A stretch of 64,000 nucleotides of DNA from Paenibacillus sp. 1_12 (GTDB lineage: Bacteria > Bacillota > Bacilli > Paenibacillales > NBRC-103111), in contig NZ_FOTE01000009.1 of the NCBI RefSeq assembly GCF_900114475.1, positions 186,001 through 250,000 on the forward strand, read 5' to 3'. Positions within the stretch are counted from its first letter, which is position 1. Each line of letters opens with the position of its first letter. Under the pieces are notes generated by a model. The model saw nothing but the letters and a program-made list of their open reading frames with translations. It ran no database searches and was not told the origin of the DNA. The position numbers and the translations under genes are program-made. Positions 41,483 to 51,715 of the stretch are shown piece after piece.

Positions 41483-42943
41483 ATGAGCTGGATGCCGGAT
41501 ACTCAAAGTGAAGAACCTGTTTTCATGCAAATTGTTCATTATTTGGAAGAGCTGATTATTAATAATAAGCTGTTACCCGGTGCCTTGCTTCCGACAGAAC
41601 GCGAGCTTGCTCAGCGATTCGCTGTTAATCGGAGCACGGTCACGGCGGCTTATGACCAATTGAAAAGCAGCGGCTTCATCTGTTCGGTTCAGGGAAGCGG
41701 CACTCGTGTAAGTGATAGTTTGTGGGGAGTTCAACCGACGCGCTCCCCAAACTGGCAATATTTTAACAATGAAGGCTACTTTTTTCCTGCTTTGCCTTTA
41801 TTGGAGCGTATCCGAGAAGCAGCCCGCTTACCGGACATGGTCGACTTATCGCTCGGCGTATTGTCGGAGGACTTGCTGCCTACAGAGCGGTATCAAGCTA
41901 TTCTCGACACCTTGCAGCTGAAGGGTATGCTGAATCATACCGGACCCCGCGGCTTACTAAGCTTACGGGATGCCATTACCGACCATCTGGAAGCTCATTA
42001 CGCCATCCGAACGACACCCGAGCACATATTGGTTACCGCTGGAGCGGAGCATGCGATGTATTTAATTACGCACCGTCTGTTGAATCCAGGTGATGCCATC
42101 GCTATTGAGCAGCCTTCCTATATATATTCGAGAGCTTTGTTTCGCACCGCTGGCTTGCGATTGTATCCGATTCCCATGGACCATGATGGGCTCATTCCCG
42201 AGGAGCTGCATAAGCAATGCCTTAAACATCGAATTCGTATGGTCATCATGAACCCTACCCACCACAATCCAACGGGGACTTCATTAAGCCTATTGCGAAG
42301 AAAACAAGCTTTAAGCATCTGCGATAAGCTCCGAATACCAATCGTGGAGGATGATCCTTACGGCGCTCTGCGTCATCCTCATGCTAACCAAGCTCCATTA
42401 CCGCTGATGTCTCTGTCTTCTGACAATCCCAACACGATTTACATTGGAACGTTAACCAAATCAGCCGCTCCAGGCTTCCAGACGGGATGGATCGCAGCGC
42501 CACGAGTCGTTATTCATAAACTCGCTGATGCAAAAGCCAAGATGGGCTTTCAAACACACGCGGTCGGCGAGCAGATTGCTGCCCAATACTTAAGCTCTGG
42601 CTCGTGGGCACAGCATGTGGCTTTTCTTAACGCAGCATTGGAAAGCCGCTGTCAGATGATGATTCATGCACTCAACCGTTACTGCGGCGAATTTATTACC
42701 TTTACGCAACCCGACGGCGGCTATTATATATGGTGTCGCATGAAATTTGTCATTCCTGATAAGGAGTTTCTGGAGCACGGAATCAAGCGCGGTATCTTAA
42801 TAATGCCAAGCTCGATTTTTGGTGCAGAGAAAGGCTCATTCCGGCTTACATTTGCTTCCCAGAATGAAGACCGCATTGAAGAGGGCATCAAACGGCTTGG
42901 AGCCATGCTCGCAGAAATTAGCACACGCGTTAGCACATGTTGA
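41483..42943 (+). CDS. MocR/PdxR-type GntR regulator with aminotransferase domain
   Basis: 486 residues. Residues 1-~75 form a GntR winged helix (LLPGALLPTERELAQRFAVNRSTVTAAYDQL); residues ~110-480 are a fold-type-I aminotransferase with the PLP-binding Lys326 in GTLTKSAAPGFQTGW and the NPTHHNPTGT substrate loop. MocR proteins sense PLP or an amino compound and regulate a neighbouring gene, here the divergent PfpI-like gene. RBS AAGGAG, eight or so bases before the ATG. Confidence 0.92.
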   Translation: MSWMPDTQSEEPVFMQIVHYLEELIINNKLLPGALLPTERELAQRFAVNRSTVTAAYDQLKSSGFICSVQGSGTRVSDSLWGVQPTRSPNWQYFNNEGYFFPALPLLERIREAARLPDMVDLSLGVLSEDLLPTERYQAILDTLQLKGMLNHTGPRGLLSLRDAITDHLEAHYAIRTTPEHILVTAGAEHAMYLITHRLLNPGDAIAIEQPSYIYSRALFRTAGLRLYPIPMDHDGLIPEELHKQCLKHRIRMVIMNPTHHNPTGTSLSLLRRKQALSICDKLRIPIVEDDPYGALRHPHANQAPLPLMSLSSDNPNTIYIGTLTKSAAPGFQTGWIAAPRVVIHKLADAKAKMGFQTHAVGEQIAAQYLSSGSWAQHVAFLNAALESRCQMMIHALNRYCGEFITFTQPDGGYYIWCRMKFVIPDKEFLEHGIKRGILIMPSSIFGAEKGSFRLTFASQNEDRIEEGIKRLGAMLAEISTRVSTC

Positions 42944-43095
42944 AGCTTATCTTGAGTGATTTATGTATGAATCCAATAATACTGTCGTATTCTTCGCATG
43001 CCGAATAGTCTGCATAAGCAGAAGTAAACTGCTCAGGCAAACATTTCGGCTTCATGGCAGGCACTAAGCTAATTTTATTCATCCTGCTGTATGAC

Positions 43096-43974
43096 CTACT
43101 TCCCTGCAAGGCGGCTAGCTTGAAGCAACTCGCGGATTTCGCCCATTAAATCGGCCTTAAAGGACTTCCAGGTTTTCTTCCCCATATCAAGCTTGTCCTG
43201 GTCTATCTCTTGAACAGTTTCCAACCAAATCCGCCGATCATTAATTTGACCAAGTTGTTCTTGAATGTCTTTATATAGGCGTTCATGGGAATGAAACTTC
43301 GGATCCAACGCAAATGATGCAGCAGAGGCCGTATACCTCAGCTCCTTGGCTGCGATTCTTAAATCATGAAGTGCGTCGAACGCTTCCTTCGTTTCAGCAC
43401 CGTATTGCCTGCAAAGCTGACGATAGGTTTGCTTTTTCTGTTCATAGGAAACTTCGAGCTCCCGCATCACCTGATTGACGTCGATGTCGGCACCTTGTGA
43501 ATCCAGCTCAGGCAGGCTCTGCAGAAAAGCCCTCCATTTAAGGTTCAGTTCAGGACTCATCAGCTTCGGCAGCTTATCGGCCAGCTTCACACGGCTGCGC
43601 TTTCGCCGTTTCCTTTGAATCTGGATTACAAACTTTAAGAAGTCGGCCTCTTTGCCCTTGCCGCTTCGTTTAGCGCTTTTTCGCCTTGCTTGAAAAGACT
43701 CGATTAATACATCCGCATCCCTGACTTTACCAAGGTATTTTTGCGCTTGCTTGATGAATGGATACAATCCCGAATGATCATTCTTGTCGAGTATGCGCAG
43801 CAGAGTCAGCAGCTTCCGGCTGTTCACCCTCGCCTGATGGATATCCTCACTATCGAAGTCTCGGCTTGCCCTGCTGCCATAGTCGCAAAAACGTCCATAC
43901 AACTGGTCCAAGGCTCGTTTCCATGTATCGATATGGATAATTTTACCATTATTTGATACGCCTGTGATTTCCAT
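43096..43974 (-). CDS. CHAD domain protein
   Basis: A 292-residue all-helical protein with the CHAD signature: IHQARVNSRKLLTLLRILDK, KYLGKVRDADVLIE and, in the second half, ALHDLRIAAKELRYTASAA. These conserved His/Arg/Lys helices form a basic groove that binds polyphosphate in characterised members. No CYTH or polyphosphate kinase gene is adjacent. Ends of the gene are clear; located 24 bases downstream of the YesN-type regulator on the same strand, so it may be read through from the two-component operon. Confidence 0.9.
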   Translation of the reverse strand: MEITGVSNNGKIIHIDTWKRALDQLYGRFCDYGSRASRDFDSEDIHQARVNSRKLLTLLRILDKNDHSGLYPFIKQAQKYLGKVRDADVLIESFQARRKSAKRSGKGKEADFLKFVIQIQRKRRKRSRVKLADKLPKLMSPELNLKWRAFLQSLPELDSQGADIDVNQVMRELEVSYEQKKQTYRQLCRQYGAETKEAFDALHDLRIAAKELRYTASAASFALDPKFHSHERLYKDIQEQLGQINDRRIWLETVQEIDQDKLDMGKKTWKSFKADLMGEIRELLQASRLAGK

Positions 43975-43998
43975 ACAGCATCTCTCCTCTACTAATTA

Positions 43999-45612
43999 TT
44001 ACGAAGACTTTCCTATCGTATAATCCGTTGGGCTGATTCCCGTCATATTTTTAAACACTCTGCTAAAATAAGCCGGATCCGAATAGCCCACCATTTCACT
44101 TACTTCATATATCATATAGCGATGTGTCTTCATTAAATCCTTGGCTCTTTCTATTCGATAGAAGGTTAAATAGTTCGAAAAGCTGTCGCCCGTAACGCTT
44201 TTAAAAATGCTGCTCAAATAATTTCTTGTCAAATGCAGATCATCAGCTAGCTGACTAAATGAAATATTGGTTTGGTAATTTTCAGCGACAGCCTTTTTTA
44301 CAAATTGTACATAAGAATTTTGTTTACCAGCGTAATATTTTTGTTCAAGCAGCTCAAGCAGCTTTAGTAATATGTCCAAAATTTGTTTCATTAATGAATG
44401 ATGATTTGGAGCAGCTTGAATGCTTTGCAGAAACTGAGCCAACTGACTGAGTTCAAGCTTTGTGGGATCTTTTTCTATAATATATAATACGAGACTGTTG
44501 ACGATACTTATACATACTGTCTTTATATATTTCAGGGAAGAGCCTCGTTCATTCAGCAGTGTCAACTCGATATGGGCCCATTGCGCCATCACACTTTCAT
44601 GATCAATCCGCATTAAAGCTTCGGACAATTGTCGAATTTGTTCGAGCGGATAAGCAGTCCATGTTTCTCTTGGATACTCGCTGGATTGCTGCGCATCGAA
44701 TATTTTTTGATATCCTTCATATTCAACCATATTAAGCATCTCACGCGACTCCTTGTACGATGAGGGGTAGGCACTAAATTGCCCGTACCATCGTCCAATG
44801 CCGACATTGGCATTCAACTCCAAATAGGTTCCGATGCTCCCGATTAGCTCTTCTGCAATTTGCTTTGCCCTATAGAGTGTCTCCTCCTGTCCTCCGAACA
44901 GTAAGATAGGCAATCGATCTTCCATATAGCGAAGTACATATCCTTTTCCCGATTTCATCACAATCTCATGAGCCACATTATAGGCAGCAAATTTATACAA
45001 TTGCCAGTCCTTCTCCAACTCAGTTTTCTCTTTATCCTCGCGATGGATAATTAAACTCATCACTAATCCGCCGTTAAAAACAAGATCCTCCAAATGAAGA
45101 AATCGAATTCTGCTGTCTATAAGGTCCCTTTCCTTCATTCCTACTGTAAGCATGTCATATAAAAATTGCTCACGTAAAATCGGCAAGCTCTGCTCCAATT
45201 GACTTATGACCCCGTCGAAATATTGGCTCTTTCTGTTGGCAACCGCTTTTTCATTTAAAACATCCTTCAAAACAGTTTCAATTTCCGTAAAAACCGCCGG
45301 TTTCAATATGTATTGCGCTACATCTAAATGAATCGCTTCCTTGGCATAATCGAATTCGCCATATCCGCTTAAGATAACCACGGGCAATTCCGTATCTACT
45401 TTTCTAATATTTTTAATCAGCTCAAGTCCGTTCATTCTTGGCATGTACACGTCGGTAATCAATAGGTCGGGCTTGCGGTTTTGGAATTTATCCCACGCTT
45501 CCACTCCGTCCTGTGCAATCATGACCTCGTCTATGCCCAACTGGTCCCATGCAATCATACTTTTTAATCCATTCACCACATAATTATCATCATCCACCAA
45601 TAATACTTTCAC
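43999..45612 (-). CDS. YesN-type response regulator (receiver + AraC DNA-binding)
   Basis: 537 residues: receiver domain 1-~125 with DDD at 7-9, phospho-acceptor Asp54 in LLITDVYMPRM and Lys in QYILKPA; a long middle region (~150-420) without a clear domain; and a C-terminal AraC double HTH (FSQLADDLHLTRNYLSSIF, then IYEVSEMVGYSDPAYFSRVF and MTGISPTDY). It starts 12 bases after the kinase gene and forms a YesM/YesN pair, a class that usually governs nearby sugar ABC importers. Confidence 0.94.
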   Translation of the reverse strand: MKVLLVDDDNYVVNGLKSMIAWDQLGIDEVMIAQDGVEAWDKFQNRKPDLLITDVYMPRMNGLELIKNIRKVDTELPVVILSGYGEFDYAKEAIHLDVAQYILKPAVFTEIETVLKDVLNEKAVANRKSQYFDGVISQLEQSLPILREQFLYDMLTVGMKERDLIDSRIRFLHLEDLVFNGGLVMSLIIHREDKEKTELEKDWQLYKFAAYNVAHEIVMKSGKGYVLRYMEDRLPILLFGGQEETLYRAKQIAEELIGSIGTYLELNANVGIGRWYGQFSAYPSSYKESREMLNMVEYEGYQKIFDAQQSSEYPRETWTAYPLEQIRQLSEALMRIDHESVMAQWAHIELTLLNERGSSLKYIKTVCISIVNSLVLYIIEKDPTKLELSQLAQFLQSIQAAPNHHSLMKQILDILLKLLELLEQKYYAGKQNSYVQFVKKAVAENYQTNISFSQLADDLHLTRNYLSSIFKSVTGDSFSNYLTFYRIERAKDLMKTHRYMIYEVSEMVGYSDPAYFSRVFKNMTGISPTDYTIGKSS

Positions 45613-45624
45613 TCCAATCCCCCC

Positions 45625-47427
45625 TTATATCAATTTATTAAAGTCGTTTATTTTATCAAGAGAATCCAAATAAGGTAGTTTAATGATGACCCTTACGCCT
45701 CCGCCTTCTCTATTCTCGATTTGCAATCCGTATTGGGAACCCAGATACAATTCCAAACGTTCCCTTACATTTTTAATACCGTATCCACCAGATCCCGATA
45801 CATAAAGCGAGCTTTTTTTCTGACGGTCGCTTTCATTTTCCGATTGATGAAGCCCGATTCCATTATCATCAATGACAATTTGAAATCTGTTCTCATCTAT
45901 CCTTTCGGTGGAGATCACAACCTCAGCTTGCTTGTCTTGTAAAACTGAAAAGCCGTGGATGATCGAATTTTCGATAAAAGGCTGCAAAATAATTTTCGGC
46001 ACATAGCATTGTTTAAAATAAGGATCGATATGTTCACTGTATAAAAACCGGTCCTGTAACCGGGTTTGTTGAATTTGTGCATACAACCGGGCATGCTCCA
46101 ATTCTTCATTAAGGAGAATAAACGTACTGCCTCCGCTTAAGCTGATTCTGAATAGCTTGGCCAATCTGGACACCATGAAACTGACCTCCGTGTTGCCTTT
46201 CATCGCAGCAGCCCAATTGATCATATCCAGCGTATTATAGAGAAAATGGGGGTTGATCTGGCTTTGCAAAACCATTAACTCCAAATCTCTTTTCAAGCGA
46301 TTTTTCTTATCCAGCTCTTCCATCATCTGCTGAAGCCGCTGTGCCATGAAATTAAAACCAATGATTAATTTATTAAATTCAACGATAAAATGATTTTCCA
46401 CGCTTGCGTCAAAATTCCCGCTTTCTATTTTTTGAAATCCTTTTAACAAGGAAGGAACAGGTCGTATAATTCGACTTGATAAATAAGAGGCGACCGGAAA
46501 AATGAAAATAAGCACAAACACTCCGATCATGATTACGATGTTTCGAATCGTATTGACATCCTGATACAACTCGTTGGTATCCAAGAACTCGACAATTCTC
46601 CATTTCTCCTGATGTTGAGTCGTATAAATAAGGAGATATTTGCTGCCGAAAAAGTCGATATGCTTAAATCCAGCCTGCTCGCTTATGGTGCTTGCGTAAG
46701 TTTGAAAGGAATCTGTTAGCTGGGAATTGACTTGTGCAGCCATTCTTGACATGACTCTGTTATTGGCATCAAGAAAGAGCAGAGATCGATTCGTTGGAGA
46801 GGACTTCACATTATCACTGAAAAACATACGGACTAAGGAGTCTTCCTCCAAATTGATAGCGACAAAACCGGCTGTGCCTCCCTTTCGGTTATACATCTTT
46901 AATACATAAGTGAGCACTGACTTTTCGGTATCCGCATTCTGGTCTTTGTGAGAGGGTAACCATAACGCGTCCACATCTGCGAATTGGCTCATGTCTACAG
47001 GCAGCTTCGACATGGGTAAAATCGTGTTTTTACCTACCTGTCCAATTTTCTGATAATCGACATACTGATCCGTGAAAATTTGGATACTATTGATAAATGG
47101 TTTAACAAATGTGAACGTGCTTAACCACTCATTTGCTGTACGTTGGATGAGAATATAATCGTATAAATCAATACGGTTATTGTCTTCCAATACTGTTTTC
47201 ATCGTTTGATGAGTGGAAATCGATAGCGCCGTGCCTTCAATATCCTTCAATCGTTCAATCAGCTGCAGTTGATTACTGTAAAGGACCTGAAGACGCGCTT
47301 CACTAATTTGTTTTGTGAAAAAATAGCTCACGCTGAAATAAATCGCTACCGTAATCACGATCAAGAAAAATATATTTGACAGCACTAAAGAAAAAAATAA
47401 AAACGGTTTCAATTTCCATTGCTTCAT
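45625..47427 (-). CDS. YesM-type sensor histidine kinase
   Basis: A 600-residue membrane kinase: transmembrane helix at ~13-33, an extracytoplasmic sensing region to ~290, a second transmembrane helix (IVIMIGVFVLIFIFPVASYL), HAMP linker, and a His_kinase/HATPase pair. The phospho-acceptor His394 is in QSQINPHFLYNTLDMINW; the ATP-lid has IDDNGIGLH and SGGYGIKNVRERL. A terminator (47488-47524) separates it from the ABC operon upstream. The extracellular sensor probably detects a carbohydrate or a loaded binding protein. Confidence 0.94.
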   Translation of the reverse strand: MKQWKLKPFLFFSLVLSNIFFLIVITVAIYFSVSYFFTKQISEARLQVLYSNQLQLIERLKDIEGTALSISTHQTMKTVLEDNNRIDLYDYILIQRTANEWLSTFTFVKPFINSIQIFTDQYVDYQKIGQVGKNTILPMSKLPVDMSQFADVDALWLPSHKDQNADTEKSVLTYVLKMYNRKGGTAGFVAINLEEDSLVRMFFSDNVKSSPTNRSLLFLDANNRVMSRMAAQVNSQLTDSFQTYASTISEQAGFKHIDFFGSKYLLIYTTQHQEKWRIVEFLDTNELYQDVNTIRNIVIMIGVFVLIFIFPVASYLSSRIIRPVPSLLKGFQKIESGNFDASVENHFIVEFNKLIIGFNFMAQRLQQMMEELDKKNRLKRDLELMVLQSQINPHFLYNTLDMINWAAAMKGNTEVSFMVSRLAKLFRISLSGGSTFILLNEELEHARLYAQIQQTRLQDRFLYSEHIDPYFKQCYVPKIILQPFIENSIIHGFSVLQDKQAEVVISTERIDENRFQIVIDDNGIGLHQSENESDRQKKSSLYVSGSGGYGIKNVRERLELYLGSQYGLQIENREGGGVRVIIKLPYLDSLDKINDFNKLI

Positions 47428-47487
47428 TGTCTTAAATGACCGCCTTTGGGGGAACTGTTTACGTGAATTCGTTTTTCATACAAAACA

Positions 47488-47524
47488 GGAGGCGATACCC
47501 GGTTGTTCACCCGATATCACCTCC
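47488..47524 (-). terminator. Terminator between the ABC/dehydrogenase operon and yesMN-like genes
   Basis: On the minus strand GGAGGTGATATCGGG pairs with CCGGGTATCGCCTCC, followed by TGTTTTGT. Lies 51 bases past the dehydrogenase stop. Confidence 0.7.
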
Positions 47525-47574
47525 GTTGCACGTATCACTATGATATAAAACATATGAAAGAAACACAATTACTA

Positions 47575-48483
47575 TTATGACTTCAGTGTGACTGCTTGTT
47601 GTTCATGATCCGCGTCTTGGATAGCTGTAATCACTTCAAGCCAATGACCCGGAATAACTCCCTGAAATTTTTCCTTCAAATTGAAGGAAGACACCAGCTT
47701 CAGCTTCTCCCGAATCGCTTCGGACATAACAGAGTTGATATTGGATTCCTGCAGCATTTCAATGGAACCTTCCAACTCAATGATCCTCCTTTGAGCATGA
47801 ATAGAGGTGCCTGTTACCATCCGATTCAACGACCATTCGAAGCTTTTACCGTCCAGCGAATCGCCAATGCCGCTGATAACCAGATCTTCCACATTAAATG
47901 TATGGGCAGCGTCCAGCAGCTCAATCCCAAGAGCGGCATAGCCTTTCATGAAAATGCTGCGAATTAATTTAATAGCGCTGGCGTCTCCGGGAGTTTCGCT
48001 CACCTTTGTAATATTCATATGGAGTGGAGCCGTCAGCTCGATGAACCGATCCGTTCCGTTACCGCTCGCCAGAATCGGAACCTTATGTTTATCAACCAAT
48101 AAAGCTCCTACCATGGCGGCATCAACCATCAAGACTCCCGCATCTTGTATCGTTTCCCAAATCGCCTTTTTCACTTTGGGGCTGGCCGCAGACACATCCA
48201 CATAAAGGTCCCCTGGTTTTAAGTACGGTTTCAACATTTCGCTGACTCCAAGTGCTTTATCGGCAGGTACTGCGACAATAACAACATTAGCATGCTGAAG
48301 TACCTCTTCTGGTGTCTTCATCAGCTCCACCTGCGCTTGTGCAGCTCTACCTTGAACTAGAGCACCGTAGGTAGGGTGGTCCCAAACTGGATCGTATGCC
48401 CATATGGTTTCAAAACCTTGTTCCTTCAATCCGCTCGATATAGCAAAAGCCGCTTCTCCAAATCCAATAAATCCTAATTGCAT
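47575..48483 (-). CDS. NAD(P)-dependent oxidoreductase, DUF1932 type
   Basis: A 302-residue beta-hydroxyacid-dehydrogenase-like protein: Rossmann N-domain starting QLGFIGFGEAAFAISSGL, VVIVAVPADKA and YVDVSAASPKVKKAIWE, then an all-alpha C-domain of the DUF1932 kind (KLIRSIFMKGYAALGIELL). Relatives oxidise beta-hydroxy acids such as L-threonate. Here the usual catalytic Lys would be in AIKLIRSIFMKG. Last gene of the importer operon, 38 bases after the second permease, so it likely oxidises the imported compound or a derivative. Confidence 0.85.
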   Translation of the reverse strand: MQLGFIGFGEAAFAISSGLKEQGFETIWAYDPVWDHPTYGALVQGRAAQAQVELMKTPEEVLQHANVVIVAVPADKALGVSEMLKPYLKPGDLYVDVSAASPKVKKAIWETIQDAGVLMVDAAMVGALLVDKHKVPILASGNGTDRFIELTAPLHMNITKVSETPGDASAIKLIRSIFMKGYAALGIELLDAAHTFNVEDLVISGIGDSLDGKSFEWSLNRMVTGTSIHAQRRIIELEGSIEMLQESNINSVMSEAIREKLKLVSSFNLKEKFQGVIPGHWLEVITAIQDADHEQQAVTLKS

Positions 48484-48520
48484 AATAAGTCATCCCCAGT
48501 CCTATCGACTATATTTCGTT

Positions 48521-49378
48521 TTATCCTTTGACCCCACCTGACGTGAGTCCTTCTATTAAAAACTTTTGGAGGAATACGAAGATCGCAAATACGGGAACAA
48601 GCGATAAGACCGACATCGCAAACAGCGAGCCAAAGCTTGATTCTCCACTGGAATCCAAAAATACACGTAGTCCCAACGAAACGGTGAATTTTTGGGTTTG
48701 GCTCAAGTAAATGATCTGACTGAAAAAATCGTTCCATGTCCATATAAAAGTGAAAATCGCCGTAGTCACCAGAGCTGGGAGAGCCAAGGGCAGAATAATT
48801 CTCCAATAAATTTGAATCGGTCCACATCCATCGACAATTGCCGCTTTATCCAGCTCCCGAGGAATATTCCGAATAAACTGCACCATCAGGAAAACAAAGA
48901 AGCCTTCGGCTGCGGTAAACTTAGGAACGATCAGAGGTAAATAAGTATTGATCCAATCGAGCTTATTGAAAATAATGTACTGTGGAATAATCGTCACATG
49001 ATGCGGCAGCATCATAGTCATAAGCATGACGGCGAACAAAGGAGTCTTAAAGCGAAAATCCAATCGAGCAAATGCATACGCCGCTAACGAACACGAGATG
49101 ATGTTTCCGATTATCGACATTCCGCTAACAATAAATGAATTTTTGAAAAATAATGCGAAGGTTTGGGACCCTAAGCCCTTCCAGCCTACGATATAATTGT
49201 TAAGCGTAAAATGCTCTGACCAGAGTCCTGTATCCGTAAAAATACGTTCCGGCAGCTTAAAAGAACTGAATAACATCCATATCAATGGATAAAGCATAAT
49301 AAGCGATACCGCTATATTTATGAAGTGTCTGATGTTTTGCCATTTTCTAGAACCGATCTGAGCTGAATGATTACTCAT
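48521..49378 (-). CDS. Carbohydrate ABC transporter permease (MalG type)
   Basis: 285 residues, about six transmembrane helices, with the EAA loop RNIPRELDKAAIVDGCGPIQI. It overlaps the end of the MalF-type gene by eight bases, so translation is coupled. It forms the transport channel with that protein; the ATPase is encoded elsewhere. The start SNHSAQIGSRKWQN is followed by the first helix (INIAVSLIMLYPLIWMLF). Confidence 0.93.
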   Translation of the reverse strand: MSNHSAQIGSRKWQNIRHFINIAVSLIMLYPLIWMLFSSFKLPERIFTDTGLWSEHFTLNNYIVGWKGLGSQTFALFFKNSFIVSGMSIIGNIISCSLAAYAFARLDFRFKTPLFAVMLMTMMLPHHVTIIPQYIIFNKLDWINTYLPLIVPKFTAAEGFFVFLMVQFIRNIPRELDKAAIVDGCGPIQIYWRIILPLALPALVTTAIFTFIWTWNDFFSQIIYLSQTQKFTVSLGLRVFLDSSGESSFGSLFAMSVLSLVPVFAIFVFLQKFLIEGLTSGGVKG

Positions 49379-50258
49379 AATGCACCCACTTTTTCGATGA
49401 AAGGAACGTTAAGCTAGTGAATATGGCAATGATAACAAGCAATATCCATGCCAAAGCTGAAGCATAGCCCATCTGAAAGCTGACAAACCCTTTTTGATAT
49501 AAATATAACGTATAGAATAAGGTAGAATTCAGAGGTCCGCCTGTTCCCCCGCTGATCACATAGGCAGGTGTAAACGCTTGAAATGCGTGTATAATTTGCA
49601 TAACCAAGTTGAAGAAAATAATAGGTGTCAGCATCGGAATCGTTACCCGCATGAATTGAGACGTTTTTCCAGCGCCATCGATCGAAGCGGCTTCATATAA
49701 TTCGTTCGGTATTTGCTGCAATCCAGCCAGAAAAATAATCATCGGTGATCCGAATTGCCAAATTTTCAATATAATTAGCGTATATAGAGCATACTCCGGA
49801 GTGGCAATCCAGCTGACGCCATCAATCCCAAAGTAGCCCAATACATGATTAAAAAGTCCTTTTGCGCCAAACACCTGCCGCCATAATAAGGCAATAGCTA
49901 CGCTTCCCCCAAACAACGAGGGCACATAATAAATGGCACGATAAATCCGTAATCCGGACAGCCCCTTATTGAGCATCAGTGCAACCAAGAGAGCAAAGGC
50001 AAGCTCGAAGGGAACCGCCAGAAACACATATCGAAACGTAACGCTTAAAGATTCGAGAAATTGTTCATCATTCGTAAAAATATTTTTGTAATTTTCAAGC
50101 CCAACCCACTTCGGTGTATTAAACATCTCGTAATTCGTAAATGAAAAATATAAAGAAAGAACCATGGGAATGAGTGTAAATGCTAAAATACCGATAATCC
50201 ATGGGCTAAGAAACAAATAGCCGATCCCGTTTTTTCTAAAAAAATGGCTTATGCGCAT
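49371..50258 (-). CDS. Sugar ABC transporter permease (MalF type)
   Basis: About 295 residues from the ATG at 50258, where AGGAG lies eight bases upstream; the frame opens earlier at 50303 without RBS. Six or so membrane segments (YLFLSPWIIGILAFTLIPMV first) and the EAA motif IPNELYEAASIDGAGKTSQF. Same operon as the binding protein upstream and the MalG-type permease downstream. Confidence 0.93.
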   Translation of the reverse strand: MRISHFFRKNGIGYLFLSPWIIGILAFTLIPMVLSLYFSFTNYEMFNTPKWVGLENYKNIFTNDEQFLESLSVTFRYVFLAVPFELAFALLVALMLNKGLSGLRIYRAIYYVPSLFGGSVAIALLWRQVFGAKGLFNHVLGYFGIDGVSWIATPEYALYTLIILKIWQFGSPMIIFLAGLQQIPNELYEAASIDGAGKTSQFMRVTIPMLTPIIFFNLVMQIIHAFQAFTPAYVISGGTGGPLNSTLFYTLYLYQKGFVSFQMGYASALAWILLVIIAIFTSLTFLSSKKWVHYE

Positions 50259-50331
50259 GTCGTTCACTCCTGTTTTGAAGCGGACAGAATGCGGCGACCA
50301 CATTCTGCCCTTATCTATTTCTTGGATTACA

Positions 50332-51663
50332 TTACTTTAAAATTTTGTTCGCCTCATTAAAGAAATCTTCCACAGCCTTCTCAATCGGTTTCTTTCCAAA
50401 CGCAATGGCCTCGCTAGTTGTCGTCAGCTGTTTGAATATTTCGTTATTACCAGCTGGAGGAATATTCGGAACGTTAAAATACTCATTGGCTTTTTGCTGG
50501 AACTCAATCATTTTCACACCGGACGGTTCAAGAACCGACTTAACGGCTTCATTTATTTTTTTAGAAGGACTAGGGCCTACATCAATTTTGAAAATCTTGG
50601 CCCCTTCCACATCATTGATGAGATAGTTGACAAAAAGCGCTGATTCCTTCGGATATTTTGATTTTGCTCCGATGGCCAAAAATAAACCTCCAATATCTTC
50701 CCCATTTTTGCCTTTAGGATCTGTAGGCACTCTTCCAAACTCCAGTTGATCCTTCATATACGTTTGATAAATCGGTAAATTACTGCTGCCACCTGCTGAA
50801 AGAGTTGCCGCTACCTGTCCTTTGACAAGCATCGATTCCTGCTGCGATTTCCCTTTGTACTCTGCAGTCAGTGCTGCCGGTGGAATAATCCCCTCTTTAC
50901 GCAGCTTGTCCCAATATTGGAACCATTCGATCATATCCTGCTTCTCAAAACCCAGTTTGCCGTCTTTGGTATAAACATCTTTGCCTTTTTGGCGAAGGAA
51001 GAATCCGAAGATTTCTTTCCCTGCATCGATGCCTGAAGGATCTTCTACAAAATACAGATCCGGGTTTTTCGCCGCTTTTTTATATTCAGCACCTAAAGCA
51101 GCAAACTCTTCCCAAGATATATCGAATTTGGGCAGCTGTACATTCGCTCTTTTTAATAGATCTGAATTGTAAAACAAGCTTTTGGATGTGTTGCCATTTG
51201 CAACCATGACGACCTTCCCATTCGCTTTACCTGCATCTATCATCTTCTGATTAAAATCAGAGACATCGATTGCTTTCGATTGAATCATTTCATCCAGCTG
51301 GAGCAATTGATTACGGTTCGCGTAATCCATAAACCTCGTAACTTGCAAACTCATTACGTCCGGTAAGTTGCCTCCGGCTGCTTGGATCGCCAGTTTATCA
51401 TAATAAGGATTACTGTCTGCAAATTCCTGCTCAATCTTAATATGGGGATATTTTTTCTCGAAATCGGCAATCGTTTGTGTATATTTTTTATTACGAAGTT
51501 CTCCGCCCCAATAAGCAAATCGCAGTGTTACTTTCTCTTTAACCGAATTTGCGGAATCACCATTTGCAGGTTGTTTTTGCCCGCTATCGCTACCCCCACA
51601 AGCCGATAAAGCAGCTACAAGCAGAACATTAACCGCAATTGTAAGCCCTTTCTTAAAAAACAT
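50332..51663 (-). CDS. ABC transporter substrate-binding lipoprotein
   Basis: 443 residues from the ATG at 51663, preceded by GGGAGG; an upstream in-frame start at 51759 would put the promoter inside the gene. The signal peptide ends in the lipobox VLLVAALSACGGS. A family-1 solute-binding protein; contains ENPDLYFVEDPSGID-like and NGEDIGGLFLAIGAKSKYPKESAL stretches common to carbohydrate binders. Ligand unknown; association with GalB- and RraA-like enzymes makes an acidic or aromatic sugar derivative worth considering. Confidence 0.92.
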   Translation of the reverse strand: MFFKKGLTIAVNVLLVAALSACGGSDSGQKQPANGDSANSVKEKVTLRFAYWGGELRNKKYTQTIADFEKKYPHIKIEQEFADSNPYYDKLAIQAAGGNLPDVMSLQVTRFMDYANRNQLLQLDEMIQSKAIDVSDFNQKMIDAGKANGKVVMVANGNTSKSLFYNSDLLKRANVQLPKFDISWEEFAALGAEYKKAAKNPDLYFVEDPSGIDAGKEIFGFFLRQKGKDVYTKDGKLGFEKQDMIEWFQYWDKLRKEGIIPPAALTAEYKGKSQQESMLVKGQVAATLSAGGSSNLPIYQTYMKDQLEFGRVPTDPKGKNGEDIGGLFLAIGAKSKYPKESALFVNYLINDVEGAKIFKIDVGPSPSKKINEAVKSVLEPSGVKMIEFQQKANEYFNVPNIPPAGNNEIFKQLTTTSEAIAFGKKPIEKAVEDFFNEANKILK

Positions 51664-51715
51664 TGTTTGTCCTCCCTTAATTCGGTAATTTGTAATTTGT
51701 TTTTTTCTTACACTT

